A stretch of DNA of 64,000 bases from Micrococcus sp. (GCA_029961105.1 JASBVO010000021.1:45071-109070); one strand, 5' to 3'; positions 12,586 to 20,866 are shown, counted from the stretch's first letter. A program made the numbers and translations. The notes: generated by a model from the sequence alone, not told the origin.

Positions 12586-12711
12586 GCCGTGTGCCCTTCC
12601 GTTGCTCGTCCTCGACGGATTCCGCTGGCCCCACCCGGATCGCGACGGCAGAAGGCCCTTTTAAGTGACAGGCGGACCCTTGGATCAGATCCCCATCCGC
12701 AGGGGCTCCGC

Positions 12712-12794
12712 GCCTGGCCCGGGGGAAGTCGGGTCAGGACCGGAACGGCTCACCGGTTCCGTGCCTGGCCCGGGGGAAGTCGGGTCAGGACCGG
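12712..12794. repeat. Two 32-bp direct repeats in the mraZ-rsmH spacer
   Basis: Copies at 12712-12743 and 12763-12794 are identical over 32 bases (each begins GCCTGGCCCGGGGGAAGTCG) and are 51 bases apart. They lie in the 296-base non-coding spacer between rsmH and mraZ. No hairpin or MraZ box is obvious within them. They could be a protein-binding site, a processed leader or a small dispersed repeat; the sequence does not decide. Confidence 0.8.
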
Positions 12795-12881
12795 CCTGGG
12801 GCGGCTGGAGGTCTCATGCAAGAATCCGCGCTGTTCGGTTGTGCCGGCCGGTCCGCGGCTGAGTGCGGAGCGGCCGGTGGG

Positions 12882-13313
12882 TCAGAAGATCCCCGGGAGG
12901 ACTTCCTCGTCGGTCTCCGAGAAGGCGTTCTCCTGGTCCTCCAAGTAGGAGTTCCAGGCCTCGGCATCCCAGATCTCTGCTCGCGTGCCGGCCCCGATGA
13001 CCGCCACGTCCCGGTCCAGTCCCGCGTAGTTGCGCAACGGTCCCGGGATGGTGATCCGCCCCTGCTTGTCCGGGACCTCATCGGAAGCTCCGGACAGGAA
13101 GACGCGGATGTAGTCCCTGGCCTGGCGTGAGGACAGCGGAGCCGACCTCATCTGCTCGTGAACCCTTTCGAACTCACGAGCACTGAAGACGTAGATGCAG
13201 CGCTCCTGCCCCCGGGTGAGGACCAGACCGTCGGCGAGCTCCTCACGGAACTTCGCCGGGAGGATCAGACGGGCCTTCTCGTCCAGCCGCGGCGTGTAGG
13301 TGCCCAGGAACAT
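12882..13313 (-). CDS. mraZ: MraZ, transcriptional repressor of the dcw cluster
   Basis: MraZ is an AbrB-fold DNA-binding protein that controls its own operon. The 143-residue sequence contains the two halves expected for the family: [20 protein letters not shown] at the start and [18 protein letters not shown] near residue 82. The ATG at 13313 is the only start that begins with the conserved MFLGTY; the open frame extends upstream to 13706 but runs through the promoter. It is the first gene of the cluster and directly follows three GTGG boxes at 13379-13406, its likely own operator. Confidence 0.96.
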   Translation of the reverse strand: MFLGTYTPRLDEKARLILPAKFREELADGLVLTRGQERCIYVFSAREFERVHEQMRSAPLSSRQARDYIRVFLSGASDEVPDKQGRITIPGPLRNYAGLDRDVAVIGAGTRAEIWDAEAWNSYLEDQENAFSETDEEVLPGIF

Positions 13314-13378
13314 GGACCACCGCCTTTGCCGTCCGAGAGGGCCGTTCGAGCCTCCTTCAACACCACCATCCTCTAATG

Positions 13379-13412
13379 CCCTCCACTTTACCCCACTACC
13401 CTCCACCGTCAA
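13379..13412 (-). promoter_or_regulatory. mraZ promoter overlapped by three MraZ-type boxes
   Basis: Read on the minus strand, a -35 TTGACG (13407-13412) and a -10 TAAAGT (13385-13390) are separated by 16 bases. Three GTGG boxes sit at exact 10-bp spacing over this promoter: GTGGAGGG at 13399-13406, GTGGGGTA at 13389-13396 and GTGGAGGG at 13379-13386. MraZ from other bacteria is known to bind short direct repeats containing TGGG or GTGG at helical spacing, so this is very probably the autoregulatory operator. The layout suggests repression by blocking RNA polymerase. Confidence 0.85.
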
Positions 13413-13709
13413 GCCACGGAGCCCCCTCCGCAGCGGCGTGGCGCGGCGCTGACCAGCGCGGATACGGTGTTCGCCCGGCCGGGAGACGCACGGAGACCGC
13501 CTCGCGATCACACGGATCTCGGGGCCCATGAACGGGGCGCCGGCGCGCCGTGGGGACGACGGTGGAGGGCGGTGGGGGAGGAAAGTGGAGGCCCCGGCGG
13601 AGAGGGGTGCGGAGGTCCGGTGGAAACGCCGTCCGGGAGCCCCCGGAGAGGCTGCCGGTGATGCTCCCGGGGAGCGAAGTGGAGTGACCCCGGAAGGTGG
13701 AGACAACGG
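13413..13709. other. Non-coding region upstream of mraZ with further GTGG clusters
   Basis: No convincing gene is seen between the mraZ promoter and the DUF3040 terminator. The stretch is strongly purine/GC-skewed on the plus strand and holds a second set of plus-strand GTGG motifs at 13562, 13572 and 13585, with singles near 13583-13704. They are in the opposite orientation to the mraZ operator and only the first two keep 10-bp spacing. Confidence 0.5.
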
Positions 13710-13740
13710 CAGGACCCCGTCGCATCGCGACGGGGTCCTG
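13710..13740 (-). terminator. Rho-independent terminator-like hairpin after the DUF3040 gene
   Basis: A perfect 14-bp stem (CAGGACCCCGTCGC pairing with its complement) with a 3-base ATC loop lies about 50 bases beyond the DUF3040 stop. No long T run follows on either strand, as is common in high-GC actinobacteria. It separates the DUF3040 transcript from the mraZ promoter. Confidence 0.75.
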
Positions 13741-13792
13741 GGTCGAAGACGGGGACGTGGGCCGAATCAGTGGCGGCGGCCCGACGCCACGG

Positions 13793-14161
13793 TCACGGGT
13801 CCTGGTGGCGGCGCTGCTCCCAGCGCTGTTCCAGTCCATCCATGAACGGGGAATTCTTCCTGCCCGAGGCCGCCCCGGAGGATCGGCCCGTGGAACCGGC
13901 CTTGGTGCGCGCCGTGCCGACGTAGACGCCCACGGCCATCAGGACGAAGCCGATGATGCCCAGCCAGATCGCCTGCTGGGAGACTCCCCACAGGAGCACG
14001 CCGAGGCCCACCGCCGCGGTCACCGCGCCGGCGACCAGCCGCGAGGTCGAGAAGCGCGTGGTACCCGTCTCACTCATGCTCGTGGCAAAGTGAGGATCCT
14101 CAGCATTCAGCTGTTGTTCCAGCTGCTCCAGGAGCTTCTGCTCCCGCTCAGACAACGGCAT
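13793..14161 (-). CDS. DUF3040 family small membrane protein
   Basis: The 122-residue protein begins MPLSEREQKLLEQLEQQLN, the hallmark N-terminus of the actinobacterial DUF3040 family, then continues EDPHFATSM and has two adjacent membrane spans (about residues 42-62 and 65-83). The C-terminal tail is basic and probably cytoplasmic. The family often lies near the dcw cluster; its function is not established. The ATG at 14161 was chosen because it gives the conserved N-terminus; the open frame upstream to 14440 runs into dinB and lacks similarity. Confidence 0.88.
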   Translation of the reverse strand: MPLSEREQKLLEQLEQQLNAEDPHFATSMSETGTTRFSTSRLVAGAVTAAVGLGVLLWGVSQQAIWLGIIGFVLMAVGVYVGTARTKAGSTGRSSGAASGRKNSPFMDGLEQRWEQRRHQDP

Positions 14162-14273
14162 CGCTGCCTCCTCTTCCAGCCCCGAATTCCGTGGTACTAG
14201 CATAGGGCCCGGCCCGCACGGCACGCCATATCGGCGACGCCGATTGACCGGTCCAGGCCAGGCTTTTCCGCGA

Positions 14274-15530
14274 TCAGCGTAGATCCGGACGCCGGGGTGG
14301 CGGCCTGCCGTCCACGATGGTCGCCGGCCGCAGCGCCGCGGTGGGGAACTTCCGCCGGATGTCGTCCGCCACCCGGTCCGCCTCGGACCAGTCCGCCGGC
14401 ACCCTCTCGTCGTCCCAGAGAAGCGCGTCCTGCACGGCATCGTCGACTCCGGACAATCGCTCGGCCCGGATGCCCAGCAGGCGGACGGGGTGCCGCCGCG
14501 CCGCCTGCAGCTCTGCCAGCAGTTCCTCGGCCACCGCGGCCAGCGGACCGGCCGAGTCGACCGGCACCGTCAGGGAACGGGTCCGGTTCCGCACGGACAG
14601 ATCGGGGGCCTTGAGCTTGACGGTGACGGCCCCGGCACGGAATCCGGACCGCCGGAGCCGGAAGGCGCACTCATGGGAGAGCGCAATGAGGATCCGGTGC
14701 AGTTCGTCCCGGTCGGTGACGTCGACGTCGAACGTCCGCTCCACCCCCAGGGACTTGGTCTCCCGCTCGGGCACCACCGGCCGCGGGTCGATGCCACGGG
14801 CCAGGTCGACCAGGACCGGGCCGTTGACCCCCAGCCAGCGCCGCATCCGCTGCGGCGACTGGGCCGCGACGTCCCCGACGGTCTCCAGGCCGGCCTCCAC
14901 GAGCCTGCGGTGCAGCACGGGCCCGACGCCCCAGAGGGCCGAGACCGGCAGGGGGTCCAGGAAGGCCCGGGTCTGGGCGCTCGGCACCACGGCGAGCCCG
15001 TCGGGCTTGGCGCGCGTCGAGGCGATCTTGGCGACGGACTTGGTGGTGGCCGCGCCGACGGTGCACGGCAGTCCCGTCCGTTCCCGGACCCGCTCACGGA
15101 TCTGGGCGCCGATCCGCGCCGGCGGCCCCAGCCGGCGTCGCGCTCCCGAGACGTCCAGGAACGCCTCGTCGATGCTGAGCTGTTCCAGGACCGGCGTGAA
15201 GGATCCCAGGACCTCCATGACCGTCCGGGAGGCCGCCGTGTACCGCTCGTGCCGTGGTTCCACCACCGCCACTCCGGGGCAGAGCGCGAGCGCGTGGGCC
15301 AGCGGCATCGCCGAGCGGACTCCACTGCGCCGGGCCTCGTAGGAGGCGGAGAGCACCACCGAACGCCCGCCCCGGTTGGCCACGAGCGCCGGCACTCCCA
15401 CGAGCTCCGGTCGCTCGAGCAGTTCGACGGAGAGGAAGAAGGCGTCCATGTCCACGTGCAGGATGACGGCGTCCCAGGACGGGTCCGGGGACGCCGGCCG
15501 GACCACCCCCGGGGAACTGCGATCATCCAT
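14274..15530 (-). CDS. dinB: DNA polymerase IV (Y-family translesion polymerase)
   Basis: DinB copies damaged DNA past lesions. The 418-residue protein has the Y-family palm motifs HVDMDAFFLSVELLE near residues 25-39 (catalytic Asp) and SIDEAFLDVSG (catalytic Asp-Glu), the finger region SYEARRSGVRSAMPL, and helix-hairpin-helix segments around LWGVGPVLHRRL. The little-finger domain follows to the C-terminus. No canonical C-terminal beta-clamp peptide was recognised, so clamp binding is uncertain. The ATG at 15530 is preceded by TAGGCT at a 6-base distance on the minus strand, which suggests a leaderless mRNA. It is divergent from the polyprenyl synthase gene. Confidence 0.93.
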   Translation of the reverse strand: MDDRSSPGVVRPASPDPSWDAVILHVDMDAFFLSVELLERPELVGVPALVANRGGRSVVLSASYEARRSGVRSAMPLAHALALCPGVAVVEPRHERYTAASRTVMEVLGSFTPVLEQLSIDEAFLDVSGARRRLGPPARIGAQIRERVRERTGLPCTVGAATTKSVAKIASTRAKPDGLAVVPSAQTRAFLDPLPVSALWGVGPVLHRRLVEAGLETVGDVAAQSPQRMRRWLGVNGPVLVDLARGIDPRPVVPERETKSLGVERTFDVDVTDRDELHRILIALSHECAFRLRRSGFRAGAVTVKLKAPDLSVRNRTRSLTVPVDSAGPLAAVAEELLAELQAARRHPVRLLGIRAERLSGVDDAVQDALLWDDERVPADWSEADRVADDIRRKFPTAALRPATIVDGRPPPRRPDLR

Positions 15531-15536
15531 GGCTCC

Positions 15537-15565
15537 AGCCTAGGCCGACGGCCCGGCGGTAGGCT
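15537..15565. promoter_or_regulatory. Back-to-back -10 boxes for dinB and the polyprenyl synthase gene
   Basis: A minus-strand TAGGCT occupies 15537-15542, ending 6 bases from the dinB ATG, and a plus-strand TAGGCT occupies 15560-15565, ending 7 bases before the GTG at 15573. Both start codons therefore fall where transcription should begin, so both mRNAs are likely leaderless. The two start codons are only 42 bases apart. Confidence 0.65.
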
Positions 15566-15572
15566 GGGCGAC

Positions 15573-16682
15573 GTGCCATCCTCAGCCTCTCCGTCCCCCT
15601 GCCCCGACCAGCTCCCGGAGGAGTCCTTCGTCGCGTCGGTGGACCGGCGGATGGCCGCACTGCTCAATGACTACCGGCGCAGGGCCGAGGACATCTCGAC
15701 GTCGGCCTCTCCCCTGGTCGAGGCCATCGCCGGCCTGGTCCGCGGCGGCAAACGGCTCCGGGCCGTCCTCGCCTGGTGGGGATGGCGGGGCGCCGGCGGC
15801 GCTGCGGACGACCACCGCATCGTCGACGCAGCCGTGGGCCTGGAACTGTTCCAGGCCGCGGCGCTGATCCACGACGACATCCTCGACCGGTCCGATACCC
15901 GTCGCGGGGCGCCCAGCATCCACCGGGCCTTCGCCACCGGGCACCGCCAGGCCGGCTGGCGGCAGGATCCCGAGCACTTCGGCACGTCCGCCGCCATCCT
16001 GACGGGTGACCTGTGCCTGGCCCTGAGCGAGGAGGTGTTCGCCAACGCGGCGGACTCCACGGGATCGCCGCCCGCCGGCCGGTCGATGTTCAACCAGATG
16101 CGGTTCGAGGTCATGGCCGGCCAGTACCTCGACGTCCTCGACGAGGTGGAGGTGCCCGGGCAGGACCCGGCGGAGGCACTGGTCCGCGCACGGACCGTCC
16201 TGCGGTACAAGTCCGCACGGTACTCGGTGGTGCATCCCCTGAATCTCGGCGGGGCGCTGGCCGACCCGAACGGCGCGCCCCTGGCCCACTACGAGGCGTT
16301 CTCAGTGCCCCTGGGGGAGGCCTTCCAGCTCCAGGACGACCTACTGGGCGTCTTCGGGGACCCCGAGGTCACCGGGAAGCCGGCCGGGGACGATCTGCGG
16401 GAGGGCAAGCGCACCGAACTGGTCGCCCACGCCCTCTCACTCCTGGCCCCGCACCAGGTGCGGGAACTGGAGGATTCCCTGGGGGACCCTGACCTCACGT
16501 CCGGGGCCGTTGCGCGGCTGCAGGTGCTGCTCGAGGAGTGCGGTGCCCGCGGCCGGGTCGAGGACGAGGTGTCCGCCCTGGGTGAGCGGGCCCTGGGAGC
16601 CTTGGAGGCCATGCCGGTGGATGACCGGGTCCGGGACGGACTGGCCCGGTTGGCCCACCGCATCCTGCGGCAGAACCGCTAG
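15573..16682 (+). CDS. Polyprenyl diphosphate synthase (IdsA/GGPP-synthase type)
   Basis: This isoprenoid chain elongase joins isopentenyl diphosphate to allylic diphosphates. The 369-residue protein has the GGKRLRA motif, the first Asp-rich motif as DDILDRSDTRRG (a DDxxD variant with D-D-I-L-D), and the second as QLQDDLLGVFGD, followed by GKPAGDDLREGKRT. Chain length cannot be set from sequence by eye; the region is syntenic with Rv2173/idsA2 of M. tuberculosis. The GTG at 15573 is supported by a TAGGCT box 7 bases upstream (leaderless start). A longer open frame back to 14490 is the shadow of dinB. Its stop is 9 bases from the convergent Rv2175c-like gene. Confidence 0.9.
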   Translation: MPSSASPSPCPDQLPEESFVASVDRRMAALLNDYRRRAEDISTSASPLVEAIAGLVRGGKRLRAVLAWWGWRGAGGAADDHRIVDAAVGLELFQAAALIHDDILDRSDTRRGAPSIHRAFATGHRQAGWRQDPEHFGTSAAILTGDLCLALSEEVFANAADSTGSPPAGRSMFNQMRFEVMAGQYLDVLDEVEVPGQDPAEALVRARTVLRYKSARYSVVHPLNLGGALADPNGAPLAHYEAFSVPLGEAFQLQDDLLGVFGDPEVTGKPAGDDLREGKRTELVAHALSLLAPHQVRELEDSLGDPDLTSGAVARLQVLLEECGARGRVEDEVSALGERALGALEAMPVDDRVRDGLARLAHRILRQNR

Positions 16683-16691
16683 TCGCGTCCG

Positions 16692-17081
16692 CTACCAGCC
16701 CAGGGCCTGGGCCCGGCGGCGGATCTCCGTCTTGCGCCCCTCGCGCAGCGCGTCCACGGGACGGCCGGGCAGCGAGTCGTCCTTCGTGAACAGCCACCGG
16801 ATGGCCTGGTCCTCGGTGAAACCGGCATCCTTCAGCACGGTGATGGTGCCGCGCAGCGCCTCCAGGGGCCCGTTCTCCTGCGCGAACAGTGCCGGCACGG
16901 CGCGGTAGGCGTTCTCGCCGATGCGTGAGGTGAGCAGGCGGCCCTCGTTGACCATGTTGTGCACCCGGGTGACGGGCATGTCCCAGCGCTCGGCCAGATC
17001 GGTGAAGGTGACCCACTCCCCGACCAGCTCCTCCAGGGGCTGCTCCGACGGCTGATTCTCGTTGCGGTCCGATGTACTCAC
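16692..17081 (-). CDS. Rv2175c-like winged-helix DNA-binding protein
   Basis: The 129-residue product resembles the mycobacterial Rv2175c, a DNA-binding protein that is a substrate of the kinase PknL, whose homolog is encoded nearby at 18,689. An N-terminal Ser/Thr/Glu-rich tail of about 15 residues precedes a HTH region (WVTFTDLAERWDMPVTRVHNMVNEGRL) and the C-terminal domain with LFAQENGPLEALRGTITVLKD and the ending RRRAQALGW. The start is the GTG at 17081 (VSTSDRNENQ); the longer frame to 17177 has no support. The phosphorylation link is family knowledge, not visible here. Confidence 0.85.
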   Translation of the reverse strand: MSTSDRNENQPSEQPLEELVGEWVTFTDLAERWDMPVTRVHNMVNEGRLLTSRIGENAYRAVPALFAQENGPLEALRGTITVLKDAGFTEDQAIRWLFTKDDSLPGRPVDALREGRKTEIRRRAQALGW

Positions 17082-17182
17082 CGCCCCAGCGTATCGATTG
17101 CCGCGCTCCCCCGCGGAACGTCGGCGGAAGGTCAATGACGTGTCAATGGCGTGGAAGGTACAGGCATGACGCGACACGCCGT

Positions 17183-17199
17183 CGTTACGGGATCGTTAC
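17183..17199 (+). promoter_or_regulatory. CGTTAC direct repeat upstream of the LysM transglycosylase gene
   Basis: CGTTAC occurs at 17183-17188 and again at 17194-17199, an 11-base period, with more T-rich sequence and another TTACC following. On the other strand the pair reads GTAACG-N5-GTAACG, which resembles direct repeats described for the response regulator MtrA, a known controller of wall-hydrolase genes in actinobacteria. Binding is inferred only. Confidence 0.4.
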
Positions 17200-17340
17200 G
17201 CCTTTTATTACCGTCGCTTAACGCGGGTCAGGTACGTTTACGTTTGTCACAATCTGATCACAGGCACCATCCGATAAGGACCGTCGCGTCAGTCCCACTG
17301 GCCCCGACGTCCGCGCGGTGCCGCACCGCAGAGGAAATCC

Positions 17341-18645
17341 ATGTCTGAACGCCCGTTCGGCGCATCGCGCCTGCTGAGGTCCGCTGTGGCCACGTCCGCC
17401 CTGCCCCTGCTCGTGCTGGGGTCCGCCGCGCTCGCCACTCCCGCGGCCGCCGATGTGCCACGACAGGCGCTGGCGCCTCGAGCGGCCACGCCGGTCAACC
17501 TGGAGGCGGCCCAGGTTCGCATCTCCTCTGCCTCGCTAGCCTCGAGTCTGCCGGCCGCGTTCGTCGCTCCCACCATCCCCCAGGCTGCCAGGACTCCGGC
17601 CACCTACACCGTGAAGTCCGGGGACACCCTCTCCGGCATCGCCGCCCGCCACGGCCTCGGACTGTCCGTCCTGCTCCAGGCCAACGGCCTCTCCACCGCC
17701 TCGATCATCCACCCCGGCCAACGGCTCAAGCTCACCGGCACCGCACCGGCCAGCCAGCAGTCCTCCGCGCCGTCCGCCGCCGGGTCCGCGGCGGGGACCT
17801 ACACCGTGAAGTCCGGGGACACCCTCTCCGGCATCGCCGCCCGCCACGGCCTCGGACTGTCCGTCCTGCTCCAGGCCAACGGCCTCTCCACCGCCTCGAT
17901 CATCCACCCCGGCCAACGGCTCAAGCTCACCGGCACCGCACCGGCCAGCCAGCAGTCCTCCGCGCCGTCCGCCGCCGGGTCCGCGGCGGGGACCTACACC
18001 GTGAAGTCCGGGGACACCCTCTCCGGCATCGCCGCCCGCCACGGCCTCGGACTGTCCGTCCTGCTCCAGGCCAACGGCCTCTCCACCGCCTCGATCATCC
18101 ACCCCGGCCAGCGGCTCAAGCTCACCGGCACCGCGCCGGCCAGCGCCGCGCCGGACGACGACCTGGTGCCGAACACCTTCCTGCACTACACCTACCCGGA
18201 CCACGTGGTCTCCTCGGCCAACCAGAACAAGCGCGCCCTGCTGGCGGCCGGCGTGCCGTCCCGGTCCCAGATGCAGGCGATCATCGCGGACACGGCACGT
18301 CGGATGGGCGTTGACCCCAGCCTGGCCCTGGCGCACGCGTTCGTGGAGTCCAGCTTCAACCACGCCTCGGTCTCCCCCGCCAACGCCATCGGCGCCATGC
18401 AGGTCATCCCGTCCTCCGGCACCTGGGCCTCGGAACTGGTCGGGCGCAAGCTCAACCTCCTGGATCCCCAGGACAACGCCACCGCCGGCGTGGCCATCAT
18501 CCGCCAGTTGCAGCGCACCGCCCCCTCGACGGATGTCGGCATCGCCGCCTACTACCAGGGGCTGGGTGGAGTGACGCGCAACGGCATGTACCCGGACACC
18601 CGGCAGTACGTGGCGAAGATCAAGGCCTACATGCAGCGGTTCTGA
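17341..18645 (+). CDS. Secreted LysM-repeat lytic transglycosylase
   Basis: This is a secreted cell-wall hydrolase. Residues 1-38 form a signal peptide (basic start, hydrophobic core, cleavage near TPAAAD). Three LysM domains follow at about 88-132, 153-197 and 218-262, each TYTVKSGDTLSGIAARHGLG to GQRLKL, joined by Ser/Ala/Gln-rich linkers. The C-terminus (about 315-434) is an SLT fold with the catalytic Glu in AHAFVESSFNHASVSP, plus GAMQVIPSSG and AAYYQGLGGV. It should cleave the glycan MurNAc-GlcNAc linkage with LysM giving wall anchoring. The three LysM units are almost identical at DNA level. The ATG at 17341 follows AGAGGAAATCC, an acceptable ribosome site. Confidence 0.9.
   Translation: MSERPFGASRLLRSAVATSALPLLVLGSAALATPAAADVPRQALAPRAATPVNLEAAQVRISSASLASSLPAAFVAPTIPQAARTPATYTVKSGDTLSGIAARHGLGLSVLLQANGLSTASIIHPGQRLKLTGTAPASQQSSAPSAAGSAAGTYTVKSGDTLSGIAARHGLGLSVLLQANGLSTASIIHPGQRLKLTGTAPASQQSSAPSAAGSAAGTYTVKSGDTLSGIAARHGLGLSVLLQANGLSTASIIHPGQRLKLTGTAPASAAPDDDLVPNTFLHYTYPDHVVSSANQNKRALLAAGVPSRSQMQAIIADTARRMGVDPSLALAHAFVESSFNHASVSPANAIGAMQVIPSSGTWASELVGRKLNLLDPQDNATAGVAIIRQLQRTAPSTDVGIAAYYQGLGGVTRNGMYPDTRQYVAKIKAYMQRF
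17602..18145 (+). repeat. Tandem 195-bp coding repeat (three LysM units)
   Basis: Units begin at 17602, 17797 and 17992 with a constant 195-base period (65 codons); the third is partial and ends near 18145, where the linker differs. The copies differ at only a few bases visible by eye, so the array was duplicated recently or is kept uniform by recombination. Slippage here would change LysM number without shifting the frame. Confidence 0.92.
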
Positions 18646-18688
18646 TCCCGGCGTCCCCGGAGCCCCCGGGGTACCGGTCTACCCTGTA

Positions 18689-20866
18689 ATGGTGAAGGAA
18701 CGCCGCGCCGACCCCTTGAACGGGACCGTCATCGAGGGACGGTACGAGATCCGCTCGCGTCTGGCACGGGGCGGCATGTCCACGGTGTACCTGGCCGTGG
18801 ACCGGCGCCTGGACCGCGAGGTCGCCCTCAAGGTGCTGTATCCCCACCTCGCCGAGAACCCGTCCTTGGTGGACCGGTTCGAGCGGGAGGCCAAGACGGC
18901 CGCGCGGCTGTCCCACCCGCACGTGGTCAACGTCCTGGACCAGGGGGTGGACGAGAGCCCCGACGGGGACCTCGCCTACCTGGTGATGGAGTACGTCCCC
19001 GGGTATACCCTCCGGACCGTGCTGCAGCGCCGCCGGGCGATGACTCCGCGGGTGGCCCTGGCCTATCTGGAGGCCATCGCGGACGGGCTCGCGGCCGCCC
19101 ACCGGGCCGGCCTGGTGCACCGGGACATGAAGCCGGAGAACGTCCTGGTGTCCCGGGACGGCCAGATCAAGGTGGCCGACTTCGGCCTCGCGCGGGCCAC
19201 GACCGACTTCACGGGCGTCGGTGCCGCCCTGGTGGGCACCGTGGCCTACATCTCCCCGGAACTGGTGAGCGGCTCCCCCGCCGACGAGCGCAGCGACATC
19301 TACGCGGTGGGCATCATGGCCTACGAGATGCTCACCGGACGGCAGCCGTTCACCGGCTCCTCCCCCATCCAGGTGGCCTACCAGCACGTCAACAACGAGG
19401 TCCCGCCGCCCTCCGACCGGACCCCCGGGCTCGCCGAGGCCCTCGACCGGCTCGTGCTGTGGTGCACGGCCCGGAATGCCCGCGACCGGCCAGCGGACGC
19501 CGGCGTGCTGCTCACCGAGGTCCGGCACCTGCGCTCGACCCTGGCGGACGCGGACCTCGACTTCGAGCCACCCGCCATCGCGTCCGAAGCCGCCACGGAC
19601 CACCCCACGGAGGCCTTCGGCAGCCACCCCGCGGATCCCGACGCCGCCTGGCCGGGTTCCACGGACGGCGTCCCGGCGGCGCCGGGCCGGAACGGAGAGG
19701 ACCCGGGGGACGGATACGGCGACGAGGGCTCCGGAACCGGGGCGTTCGAGGACGACGCCCATGGGATCCACTCCGGTGGCCGCGACGATGACGAGCACCA
19801 CGAAGACGACGAAGACGACGAGCGCGACGTCGATGAGGACCGGTACGACGCCACGGACGTGATCGGCTACGACGGTGCCACCGAGGCCCTCGATCCCGGT
19901 GCGACCACCGTCATCCCGGCCCCGGGCGTGCAGCGCACCTCGGTCCTGCCGAGCCTGCCGCCGCAGCCGGGACGTCGTCCCGCCGGCGTCGCGGACCCGG
20001 GAGCGGTTGCCGCGGCCTCCGCGTCCGGCGCCCCGGGCCGGCACCCTTCGACCGGTCCGATGCTGCCCCGTCCCACGGGGCGATCCCCGCGGCGGGTCTC
20101 GGCGCGGCAGCAACGGCGCCAGGCCAGCCGTCGGGCCCGCACCCCCACGGAGGACCTGGGCAGGCGCAGCCGGGTGCGGATGTGGGCCTGGGCCGCCGTC
20201 GTGCTGATCATGACGGCCATCCTGGTCCTGGCCGGCTGGTTCTTCGGTTCCGGACCGGGCGCCATGGTGACCGTCCCGGACGTGGAGGGGCACAGCAAGT
20301 CAGCCGCGGTGCAGGCGCTGCAGCAGACCGGGGTGGGCTACTCCCTGACCAGCGTCCACCACGACCTCGTGGCCGCGGACAGTGTCATCTCCACGGAGCC
20401 GGGACCCGGTACCGAACTGCGCCGGTTCAACACCGTGCTGGTCACCGTGTCCCTGGGACCGGAGCTGTTCGAGGTTCCCGACGTGACCGGCCTGGGGCGC
20501 GAAGAGGCCTCACGCGCGCTCGTGGCGGCAGGCCTGAGCCTGGGCCGGTCCACCACGGAGCACTCCGACACCGTGGACCAGGGGCTGGTGATCCGCCAGC
20601 AGCCGGGCGCCGGGGCGAGCCTGCGGCGCGGCCATCCGGTCGCCGTCGTGGTCTCCGGCGGCCCGGCCATGGTGACGGTCCCGGACGTGACCGGCCAGTC
20701 CACGGCCCGCGCCCGCGAGACCCTCGAGGAGGCCGGCTTCACGGTGGAGGAGACCGATGTCCTCGGGGGCTTCTTCGGCCGCCGGGAGGGCACGGTCCGC
20801 CGCCAGTCGCCGGAGCCGGGCCGTCAGGCCCGGCCGGGTTCCACCGTCCGCATCCTCATCCTCTGA
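18689..20866 (+). CDS. PASTA-domain serine/threonine protein kinase (PknL-like)
   Basis: A membrane kinase that senses peptidoglycan fragments. The 725-residue protein has a kinase domain at about 15-280: glycine loop ARGGMSTVY, ATP lysine in EVALKVL, catalytic VHRDMKPEN, metal-binding ADFGLA and GTVAYISPE. A 230-residue acidic linker (runs of Asp/Glu around 365-385) and a basic stretch lead to one membrane span (about 505-527), then three extracellular PASTA repeats each starting VPDV. Context (polyprenyl synthase, Rv2175c-like, DAHP synthase) matches mycobacterial pknL. The ATG at 18689 is only 3 bases after a TACCCT -10 box; the adjacent in-frame GTG at 18692 fits a leaderless start better. 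Confidence 0.92.
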   Translation: MVKERRADPLNGTVIEGRYEIRSRLARGGMSTVYLAVDRRLDREVALKVLYPHLAENPSLVDRFEREAKTAARLSHPHVVNVLDQGVDESPDGDLAYLVMEYVPGYTLRTVLQRRRAMTPRVALAYLEAIADGLAAAHRAGLVHRDMKPENVLVSRDGQIKVADFGLARATTDFTGVGAALVGTVAYISPELVSGSPADERSDIYAVGIMAYEMLTGRQPFTGSSPIQVAYQHVNNEVPPPSDRTPGLAEALDRLVLWCTARNARDRPADAGVLLTEVRHLRSTLADADLDFEPPAIASEAATDHPTEAFGSHPADPDAAWPGSTDGVPAAPGRNGEDPGDGYGDEGSGTGAFEDDAHGIHSGGRDDDEHHEDDEDDERDVDEDRYDATDVIGYDGATEALDPGATTVIPAPGVQRTSVLPSLPPQPGRRPAGVADPGAVAAASASGAPGRHPSTGPMLPRPTGRSPRRVSARQQRRQASRRARTPTEDLGRRSRVRMWAWAAVVLIMTAILVLAGWFFGSGPGAMVTVPDVEGHSKSAAVQALQQTGVGYSLTSVHHDLVAADSVISTEPGPGTELRRFNTVLVTVSLGPELFEVPDVTGLGREEASRALVAAGLSLGRSTTEHSDTVDQGLVIRQQPGAGASLRRGHPVAVVVSGGPAMVTVPDVTGQSTARARETLEEAGFTVEETDVLGGFFGRREGTVRRQSPEPGRQARPGSTVRILIL

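Noticed and set aside
14490..16682. A 730-residue plus-strand frame ending in the polyprenyl synthase
   Set aside because: The N-terminal half is antisense to dinB and low-complexity; the real gene starts at GTG 15573 with a promoter box just upstream.
17178..17340. A possible c-di-AMP (ydaO-type) riboswitch before the LysM transglycosylase gene, as in other actinobacterial wall-hydrolase genes
   Set aside because: The conserved riboswitch core was not found in this short leader; only the CGTTAC repeats stand out.
17602..18145. Regular repeats suggestive of a CRISPR array
   Set aside because: The 195-base period is coding, in frame, and encodes LysM domains; there are no 25-40 bp repeats with unique spacers.
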